DNA of 27,919 bases from JAQIBY01 sp034658655 (lineage in GTDB: Bacteria; Bacteroidota; Bacteroidia; Bacteroidales; ML635J-15), in NCBI GenBank assembly GCA_034658655.1, contig JAYEFQ010000003.1, positions 1 through 27,919 of the forward strand, written 5' to 3'. Below the pieces are notes generated by a model that saw nothing but the letters and a program-made list of their open reading frames with translations, did not search any database and was not told the origin of the DNA. This document shows positions 21,618 to 27,919 of this stretch, piece after piece. The stretch's first letter is position 1, and the number at the start of each line of letters is the position of its first letter. A program made the translations under genes and the position numbers.

Positions 21618-24600
21618 ATGAAAAAAGAGCGAAAATTTTGGCTGTCAAATTTTGCAGTGGATAACATAAAAACGGTTTATATTTTCTTGGCACTTATTGT
21701 TTTTGCCGGGATATATTCCTACACAAATACACTAAAAGAACAATTTCCGGAAGTGTCTTTTCCGTATTTTTCTGTCGTTAGTGTTTATCCGGGAACCTCA
21801 CCATCTGATATGGAAAATTTGGTAACATATCCTATAGAGCAGCAAATTCGAAATGTTGACGGAGTAAAACATGTTACCAGCAAATCATCTCAAGATGTTT
21901 CCATTATTTTGGTTGAATTTGAAACTTATGTTGAAGAAAATCAAGCATTAATTGATGTTCGTGATGCCGTAAGCAAAGCAAAATCTGATTTGCCTGATTT
22001 GCCAGAAGATCCAGATGTTATGCAGATGGACATGTCTCAAATCCCTGTGTTATATATTAACCTTTCGGGAGATATGGCTTTAGCTGAATTAAAAAGACAT
22101 GCCGACAATTTACAAGATCAATTGGAAGGCTTGGGTATGGTTTCACGTGTTGATATTGTTGGTGCATTAAACCGCGAAATACAGATTAATGTTGATTTAG
22201 CAAAAATGCAAGCTGCCGGAGTTTCTTTCGATCAGATATCAAACATTATCCGTTTTGAAAATATGACAATTGCCGGCGGTGAGGTTGATATGGATAATTT
22301 TAAACGTTCATTGCGGGTTGTAGGCGAAATAAAAGATCCCTTGGAATTTAAAAATGTAATGGTTAAGCCAGGAGTTTACCTAAAAGACATTGCTGAGGTT
22401 AAAGATGATTTTGAAGAAAGAAAATCATATGCCCGTTTATCCGGTGAAGATGTTATTACATTAAATGTGATTAAACGAAACGGTGAAAATCTTATTGAAT
22501 GTGTTGATAATGCAAATGAGATTATTGATACTTATTATGAAAATGCTTCAAGAGCATTAGATATTACCACAACCGGTGACATGAGTAAAAGGACAAGAGA
22601 TTCTATCAGTAACCTTTTTAATACAATTATTTTGGGATTTATTGTGGTAGCTTTTGTTTTGATGTTTTTTATGGGAGTTGATAATGCAGGTTTTGCAGCA
22701 CTTGCTGTTCCCATTTCAATTTTAATTGCATTTATCGTTATTCCTTTGATGGATTTTACCATTAATTGGAGTTCACAAATGGCGCTGATTGTGGCTCTGG
22801 GGATTCTTGTTGATAATTCCATTGTGGTAGTTGAAAGCATTTATCGACATTATATGAAAACTCCAAATTTGCCAATTGTGCCGGCATCAAAACGCGCAGT
22901 TGGGGAAGTTGCCGTCCCAATTCTTGCCGGAACAACCACAACGCTGGCTCCTTTTGTCGTACTTTCATTTTGGCCTGGCATTATGGGACAATTCATTCGA
23001 GAAATGCCAATTACTTTGTCAATTACCTTGGTTGCTTCGCTTTTCGTAGCGTATGTAATTAATCCTGTGTTTGCAGTAAGTTTCATGAAATACAGAAGTC
23101 ATCAAAAGAAAACAAATCTAAAAAAACGTATTTTATTTACAGGCATTGCAATATTAGTAAGTGCAGCATTTTATGTTAGCGGATTCATGGTTCCCGGAAA
23201 TTTAATTGCAATCGGATTAATCGTTTTTTACTTTATCCAACTCATGAAACCATTAATTAAAGGGTTTCAAAAGAAAGTATTGCCGGCACTTCAAAATTGG
23301 TACCAACGAAGATTAAATTGGGTAATGAAAAAAGGACGACCGGCAATGGTCCTCGGTGGTGCAGTTGTATTGTTTTTTGTGACAATGATGCTTTATGGGG
23401 TATTCAAACCCGAAACAACCTTAATGCCGTCTACTGATCCTTCTCAAATTTATGTTTACGTTAAAATGCCTGCAGGTACTGGCTTAGAAAAAACTAATGA
23501 GGTAGTGAGTATCATTGAAACGGAAGTCGATTCAATAATGAAACCTTATCAACAAGATATTGATTTTATTAATTCCTCGGTAGCTGTGAATGCAGGAAAA
23601 TCCTCATTTGAAAATTCAGCCCCAATGTCGCATCTTGGGCGAGTAACCATTGGATTTAAAGATTATCAATATCGTATCGGAGAACCCACTAGTATATATC
23701 TTGACATTATCCGTAAAGGGATAAAACCTATTCCGGCAGCAGATATTATTGTTGAAGAAAAACAAAAGGGTCCTCCAACCGGAGCTCCTATTAACATTGA
23801 AATTAAAGGTGATGATCTGTTTAAATTAACGCAAATTGAAGCTCAAATCCGACAAATTATTCAAAAATATGATATTCGAGGAGTAGAAAAACTTGACTCA
23901 GATTTGGAAAAACATAATCCGGAAATTATTGTTAATGTTGATCGATCCAAAGCCAATGATTTGGACATCAATACAGCAATGATTGGGAACGCCTTGCGTA
24001 CTGCAATTTATGGTTCTGAGGTTTCAAGTTTCCGACAAGGGGAAGACGAATATCCTATTATCATTAGGCTTGAAAAAGAAACTCGCGATGATATTGAAGC
24101 TTTAATGAACATGAAAGTCGGGCGAAATCCAAACCTAGTTCCAATTTCAGCAGTAGCCGATTTAGAATATTTATCTTCTTATGGTGGAATTATCCGAAAA
24201 GAGTATAAACGAACAAATACATTGAGTTCAAATGTTCTGGAAGGATATAATGCAATTAATATAATTAGTAAACTGGAGGCAGCTTTTACAACCGAGCTTG
24301 ATTTAGACGAAGGATACACCGTTGAATTTACCGGAGAACAAGAAAAAATTGAAGAAACTATGAGCTTTCTGACTTTTGCAATTTTTATCAGTATTGCATT
24401 AATTTTTTTAATTCTTGTTTCTCAATTTAACTCCATAGGCAAACCCGGAATTGTACTTACACAAGTTGTATTAAGCTTAATTGGTGTCTTTCTCGGTACA
24501 ATGATTTTCAGTATGTCATTCTCCTTATTTCTCAGTGGTTTAGGGATAATTGCAGTCGGTGGAATTGTAGTTAACAATGGAATTCTATTAATTGACTACA

Positions 24601-24932
24601 CAGATAATTTAAGAAAACACGGCATGCCATTCAGACAAGCAATTGTTGAAGCAGGCAAAATACGATTAACCCCAGTGTTGCTCACGGCTTTTTCTACAAT
24701 TTTCGGTTTATTACCACTCGCGCTGGGTGTCAATATTGATTTTATTGGTTTGCTTACTGACTTTAGTCCTAATTTTTATTGGGGTGGAGACTCCTCACAA
24801 TTCTGGGGACCAATGGCTTGGACAATTATTTTCGGATTAAGCTTTTCAACTTTGCTTACATTGCTAGTTATACCGGCAATGTATTATGTGGTTTACAAAA
24901 AACGAGTTATCAAAAAAGGCGAAGCATTTTAG
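21618..24932 (+). CDS. RND-family multidrug/solute efflux pump (AcrB-like)
   Basis: The 1104-residue inner-membrane transporter uses the proton gradient to export substrates taken from the periplasm or membrane. It shows the standard duplicated plan: one N-terminal membrane helix, a large periplasmic loop beginning FPEVSFPYFSVVSVYPGTSP, helices 2-6, a second helix and loop (from about residue 575), then helices 8-12. TM4 carries GILVDNSIVVVESIYRHY, corresponding to the AcrB GLLVDDAIVVVEN proton-relay motif; only one Asp is kept (VDN for VDD). TM10 has GGIVVNNGILLIDY. The start is ATG 21618, 5 bp after the adaptor stop; a GTG at 21609 would overlap that stop. The substrate cannot be told from sequence. 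Confidence 0.92.
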   Translation: MKKERKFWLSNFAVDNIKTVYIFLALIVFAGIYSYTNTLKEQFPEVSFPYFSVVSVYPGTSPSDMENLVTYPIEQQIRNVDGVKHVTSKSSQDVSIILVEFETYVEENQALIDVRDAVSKAKSDLPDLPEDPDVMQMDMSQIPVLYINLSGDMALAELKRHADNLQDQLEGLGMVSRVDIVGALNREIQINVDLAKMQAAGVSFDQISNIIRFENMTIAGGEVDMDNFKRSLRVVGEIKDPLEFKNVMVKPGVYLKDIAEVKDDFEERKSYARLSGEDVITLNVIKRNGENLIECVDNANEIIDTYYENASRALDITTTGDMSKRTRDSISNLFNTIILGFIVVAFVLMFFMGVDNAGFAALAVPISILIAFIVIPLMDFTINWSSQMALIVALGILVDNSIVVVESIYRHYMKTPNLPIVPASKRAVGEVAVPILAGTTTTLAPFVVLSFWPGIMGQFIREMPITLSITLVASLFVAYVINPVFAVSFMKYRSHQKKTNLKKRILFTGIAILVSAAFYVSGFMVPGNLIAIGLIVFYFIQLMKPLIKGFQKKVLPALQNWYQRRLNWVMKKGRPAMVLGGAVVLFFVTMMLYGVFKPETTLMPSTDPSQIYVYVKMPAGTGLEKTNEVVSIIETEVDSIMKPYQQDIDFINSSVAVNAGKSSFENSAPMSHLGRVTIGFKDYQYRIGEPTSIYLDIIRKGIKPIPAADIIVEEKQKGPPTGAPINIEIKGDDLFKLTQIEAQIRQIIQKYDIRGVEKLDSDLEKHNPEIIVNVDRSKANDLDINTAMIGNALRTAIYGSEVSSFRQGEDEYPIIIRLEKETRDDIEALMNMKVGRNPNLVPISAVADLEYLSSYGGIIRKEYKRTNTLSSNVLEGYNAINIISKLEAAFTTELDLDEGYTVEFTGEQEKIEETMSFLTFAIFISIALIFLILVSQFNSIGKPGIVLTQVVLSLIGVFLGTMIFSMSFSLFLSGLGIIAVGGIVVNNGILLIDYTDNLRKHGMPFRQAIVEAGKIRLTPVLLTAFSTIFGLLPLALGVNIDFIGLLTDFSPNFYWGGDSSQFWGPMAWTIIFGLSFSTLLTLLVIPAMYYVVYKKRVIKKGEAF

Positions 24933-25038
24933 CCCGCATTATAAATAATACAAATCAGCTGAGAGAAAAAAACTGGTTGATAGACGTTTTATTAGTCATT
25001 TTATACCAATAAAACAAGCTAATTCTCAATCAGTTTCT

Positions 25039-25046
25039 TATCTTTG
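25039..25046 (+). promoter_or_regulatory. Candidate -7 element of rsfS
   Basis: TATCTTTG matches TAnnTTTG 15 bp before the rsfS ATG at 25062. No clear TTTG is seen at -33. It lies in the 129-bp spacer after the RND gene, in which I see no strong terminator. Confidence 0.45.
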
Positions 25047-25061
25047 TGAAAAAAATAATAA

Positions 25062-25457
25062 ATGACAAATTCAAAAGATTTGACATCAAGCGAAATACTT
25101 CGCGATACAATTAATGAAGCAATCCTTGAAAAAAAAGGAGAACAAATTGTTAATCTCGATTTGCGAAAGCTTTATAATTCAATTACGGACTTTTTTGTCA
25201 TCTGTCAAGCAAGTAATCATTCACAAATGGATGCCATTGTTAATGAAATCCGTCGTAATTGTCGAGAAAAACTTAATGAGAAGGTATTTTCAAGTGAAGG
25301 CATAAATGATGACCCTGAATGGATATTGTTGGATTATTTTGATGTGGTGGTTCATGTTTTTTCAGAACAAGGACGACAAAAATTTAGACTTGAAGAAGTA
25401 TGGGCAGATGCAGATAAAGTTAGTATTGATGACCTTGGAAATATTAGGGAAAAATAA
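25062..25457 (+). CDS. rsfS: Ribosome silencing factor RsfS (RsfA/YbeB, DUF143)
   Basis: RsfS binds ribosomal protein uL14 on the 50S subunit and blocks joining with 30S, lowering translation in stationary phase or starvation. The 131-residue protein has the family core: NLDLRKLYNSITDFFVICQASNHSQMDAIVNEI, then SSEGINDDPEWILLDYFDVVVHVFSEQGRQKFRLEEVW. The phrase WILLDYFDVVVHVF is highly typical. Length is normal for the family, with about 15 extra residues at the C-terminus. It stands before ftsH in the order usual for Bacteroidota. A 180-bp spacer with its own hairpin separates it from ftsH. Confidence 0.94.
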   Translation: MTNSKDLTSSEILRDTINEAILEKKGEQIVNLDLRKLYNSITDFFVICQASNHSQMDAIVNEIRRNCREKLNEKVFSSEGINDDPEWILLDYFDVVVHVFSEQGRQKFRLEEVWADADKVSIDDLGNIREK

Positions 25458-25589
25458 CGAAAACGGTATTTAAAGAAATAGATTAACAAATTATTAACTG
25501 ATGTCAAGGCGACAATCAATCATAGAACAAAAATATTTTATGTATTTTTAGCGTTTTATTGTCTGTTTAGATATTTATATAAAATAGTA

Positions 25590-25616
25590 TAAACCAATTG
25601 ATTATTTATTGGTTTA
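25590..25616 (+). promoter_or_regulatory. Leader hairpin just upstream of the ftsH ribosome binding site
   Basis: TAAACCAAT (25590-25598) pairs perfectly with ATTGGTTTA (25608-25616) around a 9-nt AU-rich loop. The stem ends 7 bp before AGAAGGA and 21 bp before the ftsH ATG. It could affect translation initiation or mRNA stability, or act as a protein-binding operator. No T-run follows, so it is not a terminator. Confidence 0.45.
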
Positions 25617-25623
25617 ATAGTTA

Positions 25624-25630
25624 AGAAGGA
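25624..25630 (+). promoter_or_regulatory. Clear Shine-Dalgarno site for ftsH
   Basis: AGAAGGA lies seven bases before the ATG at 25638. This is a near-consensus ribosome binding site, notable because most genes in this window (and phylum) have only A-rich leaders. Confidence 0.7.
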
Positions 25631-25637
25631 AAACAAT

Positions 25638-27776
25638 ATGAGTGAAAAAAAGAAGTCGGGGTTTACTAGTAACATTGGAAAAAAGAAGCAACCCAACGGA
25701 AAAAAGCCGGAAACAGGAAAGCCCAAATTTAATACGTGGTGGATATTTGCTGGATTATTTGTGATTTTAATTGCAAGCGATTTAATGAATTTTGGAGGTA
25801 ACCCACAAGAGATTTCACGTCAACGATTTGAAAAAGAAATGCTTGCAAACAATGATGTGGAAAAAGTTGTTGTTGTTAATAATGGAACCGAGCGTACTGC
25901 CGAAATTTACCTTAAGTCAGAAGCAATTGATAAACCTGAATATGAGGATGCGCACACATCAAATATCGGGAATAAACCAAATTATGAATTTACTGTCGGT
26001 GATTTGAATTTCTTTGAAGAACGTCTGGCTGAATTACAAAAAGATATTCCCGATAGTGAACAAGTAACCATAATGCATGAAACTCGTCAAAATATGAGTC
26101 AAATGCTTTACTGGCTTTTACCCGTTGGAATAATTATCCTTCTTTGGGTCTTTATGTTTCGCCGTATGGGCGGAGGTCAAGGTGGAAATCAAATTTTTAA
26201 TGTTGGAAAATCTAAAGCACAACTCTTTGATAAAGAAAAAGATGTAAAAACCGACTTTAAAGATGTTGCAGGATTAGAAGAGGCGAAAGTTGAAGTCATG
26301 GAAATTGTTGATTTTCTTAAACATCCAAAACAATATACCGAACTTGGTGGACAAATTCCAAAAGGAGCACTGTTAGTAGGTCTTCCCGGAACCGGAAAAA
26401 CCTTGCTGGCAAAAGCAGTTGCAGGCGAAGCCAACGTTCCCTTTTTCTCAATATCAGGCTCTGATTTTGTGGAAATGTTTGTAGGTGTTGGTGCTTCAAG
26501 GGTGCGTGATTTGTTTAAACAAGCAAAAACCAAAGCGCCTTGTATTGTTTTTATTGATGAAATTGATGCAATTGGTCGTGCCCGTGGAAAAAATCCTAAC
26601 ATGGGCTCAAATGATGAGCGTGAAAATACGTTGAATCAGCTTTTGACCGAAATGGATGGCTTTGGTACTAACTCGGGTGTGATTATTCTCGCAGCTACAA
26701 ACCGTGCCGACATGCTTGATAAAGCATTGATGAGAGCTGGTCGTTTTGATAGACAAATTCATGTGGATCTTCCTGATTTAAACGAACGTGAAGCCATTTT
26801 TAAAGTGCATGTTAAACCCTTGAAAATGGGTAAAGATGTTGATATTACATTACTAGCAAAACAAACTCCCGGATTCTCAGGAGCTGATATTGCAAATGTT
26901 TGTAACGAGGCGGCTTTAATTGCTGCTAGAAATAAAAAGAAATCAGTTGGAAAAGAAGATTTTCATGCTGCCGTTGACCGTATTATCGGTGGTCTTGAGC
27001 GGAAAAATAAAATCATATCCAAACTTGAAAAACGTACAATTGCATTTCATGAAGGCGGACATGCAACCGTAAGTTGGCTGCTTGAACACGCAAATCCATT
27101 GGTGAAAGTTACCATTATTCCACGTGGTAGAGCATTAGGTGCAGCTTGGTATTTGCCTGAAGAAAGACAAATAACAACAACCGAACAAATGTTGGATGAA
27201 ATGTGCGCCGCATTAGGAGGAAGAGCTTCTGAAGAAATTACTTTCGGAAAAATTTCTACCGGTGCAATGAATGATTTGGAAAAAGTAACTAAACAAGCCA
27301 TTGCAATGGTTACCTATTTTGGAATGAGCCCCAAAATTGGAAATTTATCATATTACGATTCCTCTGGTGATGCGGGATACAATTTTACGAAACCATATAG
27401 TGAAATAACTGCTGAGTTAATTGACAATGAAGTTAAAAACATTATTGACACGCAATATAAAAGGGCTATTAAGGTACTAAAAGAAAATAAAGAAGGTCTT
27501 GGGAAACTTGCAGAGCAACTCCTAAAAAAAGAGGTGATTTTTAGTGATGATTTGGAAAAAATCTTTGGTCCACGTAAAGGCGATGAAGGAAGAGAAAAGC
27601 TCATTGGTAGCAATGGAGACACGAAAGAAAACGAGAAAACTGAAAACAAATCGCAGGAGATGCCAAAGGCTGAAGTGAAATCTGAAACGACAACAAAAAA
27701 AGCATCTAAAAAAACAAAAAAGGATAAACCCGAAGAATCCAAACCGGAAGACACAGAAGATGGAAAATTGGACTAA
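25638..27776 (+). CDS. ftsH: ATP-dependent zinc metalloprotease FtsH
   Basis: The 712-residue membrane AAA+ protease degrades unneeded or misfolded membrane and cytosolic proteins. Two membrane helices (about 33-51 and 155-173) flank a periplasmic domain. The AAA module has Walker A GLPGTGKT (248-255; FtsH usually has GPPGTGKT), Walker B FIDEIDA (Asp307-Glu308) and the second region of homology AATNRADMLDKALMRAGRFDRQ. The protease domain has HEGGH (His471, Glu472, His475) with the third zinc ligand Asp546 in MNDLEK. Length is slightly above E. coli FtsH (~644 aa), partly owing to a Lys/Glu-rich C-terminal tail of about 50 residues, low in complexity, and a basic N-terminal tail. The DUF2007 gene overlaps its 3' end by 17 bp. 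Confidence 0.97.
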   Translation: MSEKKKSGFTSNIGKKKQPNGKKPETGKPKFNTWWIFAGLFVILIASDLMNFGGNPQEISRQRFEKEMLANNDVEKVVVVNNGTERTAEIYLKSEAIDKPEYEDAHTSNIGNKPNYEFTVGDLNFFEERLAELQKDIPDSEQVTIMHETRQNMSQMLYWLLPVGIIILLWVFMFRRMGGGQGGNQIFNVGKSKAQLFDKEKDVKTDFKDVAGLEEAKVEVMEIVDFLKHPKQYTELGGQIPKGALLVGLPGTGKTLLAKAVAGEANVPFFSISGSDFVEMFVGVGASRVRDLFKQAKTKAPCIVFIDEIDAIGRARGKNPNMGSNDERENTLNQLLTEMDGFGTNSGVIILAATNRADMLDKALMRAGRFDRQIHVDLPDLNEREAIFKVHVKPLKMGKDVDITLLAKQTPGFSGADIANVCNEAALIAARNKKKSVGKEDFHAAVDRIIGGLERKNKIISKLEKRTIAFHEGGHATVSWLLEHANPLVKVTIIPRGRALGAAWYLPEERQITTTEQMLDEMCAALGGRASEEITFGKISTGAMNDLEKVTKQAIAMVTYFGMSPKIGNLSYYDSSGDAGYNFTKPYSEITAELIDNEVKNIIDTQYKRAIKVLKENKEGLGKLAEQLLKKEVIFSDDLEKIFGPRKGDEGREKLIGSNGDTKENEKTENKSQEMPKAEVKSETTTKKASKKTKKDKPEESKPEDTEDGKLD

Positions 27777-27919
27777 AGTATTTACAAGCAACAAAGAGCA
27801 TATCATAACAATGGCAAAACAAATGCTTGAGGGTGAGGGCTTTGAGGTACAAGTTTTTAATCAAAAAGACTCATCATATCATTTTGGTAACATATATTTG
27901 TACGTGAAAGATGAAAATG
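27760..27919 (+). CDS. DUF2007 family protein, N-terminal part (runs off the window)
   Basis: An ATG at 27760, inside the last codons of ftsH in another frame, opens a reading frame with no stop to the window end (53 codons visible). It begins MENWTKVFTSNKEHIITMAK, and a NQKDSSYHFG segment follows. This matches the DUF2007 (putative signal-transducing protein) pattern: a WxKVYTT-like start, a helix, then a KDSSY strand. Proteins of this kind commonly follow ftsH in Bacteroidota. The 17-bp overlap suggests translational coupling to ftsH. The function is unknown. Confidence 0.75.
   Translation, partial: MENWTKVFTSNKEHIITMAKQMLEGEGFEVQVFNQKDSSYHFGNIYLYVKDEN

Noticed and set aside
24986..25015. 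GTTTTATT/AATAAAAC inverted repeat after the RND gene as a terminator
   Set aside because: The stem is only 8 bp of A/T-rich sequence with a 14-nt loop and no T-run; not enough to call.
27353..27806. Minus-strand frames of 133 and 94 codons within ftsH
   Set aside because: They are shadows of the Lys/Glu-rich ftsH tail; Ser/Phe-rich translations are the antisense of that repeat-like codon use.

Overview
The window comes from a low-GC member of the Bacteroidota, most likely near Bacteroidales/Marinilabiliales; the genus cannot be read from it. Lineage signs are a type IX secretion (T9SS) C-terminal sorting domain, many lipobox lipoproteins, -7 promoter elements of the TAnnTTTG type, a separate N-terminal transketolase subunit, the long (~630 aa) Bacteroidales-type PurF, and the order rsfS-ftsH-DUF2007. 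I see no rRNA, tRNA, CRISPR array, prophage or transposase.

Layout. 1-1158 (minus): two tandem small lipoproteins of unknown function, the first cut by the window edge. 1472-4657 (minus): a tight four-gene operon transcribed mpl -> LEA-type lipoprotein -> SPOR-domain protein -> transketolase N-subunit. 4837-6732 (plus): purF-like gene, divergent from mpl. 6733-7188: non-coding, relatively GC-rich island of hairpins and an imperfect tandem repeat, closed by a bidirectional terminator. 7189-10733 (minus): prmC plus a lipoprotein, preceded by a T9SS-exported Omp28/thioredoxin-like protein with its own terminator. 10930-18087 (plus): six-gene sulfate-activation operon (SLC13 permease, cysQ, cysC, cysD, cysN fused to an APS-kinase-like domain, and an RfaE/HldE-type sugar kinase), closed by a strong terminator and followed by a 42-bp near-perfect palindrome. 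18388-24932 (plus): TetR regulator with a tripartite RND efflux system (TolC, HlyD/MFP, RND pump). 25062-27919 (plus): rsfS, ftsH and the start of a DUF2007 gene.

How the genes work together. The sulfate operon encodes uptake, ATP sulfurylase (CysD+CysN), APS kinase (CysC) and PAP removal (CysQ). It therefore makes PAPS and manages its by-product, but no PAPS or sulfite reductase lies in the window. The kinase-like tail of CysN has lost key residues (Walker A Lys-Asn, DGST in place of DGDN), so the separate CysC is probably the working kinase. The efflux operon has an operator-like inverted repeat just ahead of tetR. Mpl recycles murein peptide and shares an operon with envelope proteins and an orphan half-transketolase.

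I found no clearly new defence or mobile system. The most notable items are the CysN pseudo-kinase fusion, the PAPS-type operon ending in a heptose-kinase homologue, the orphan transketolase half, the GC-rich repeat island, the 42-bp palindrome, and the leader hairpin before ftsH.
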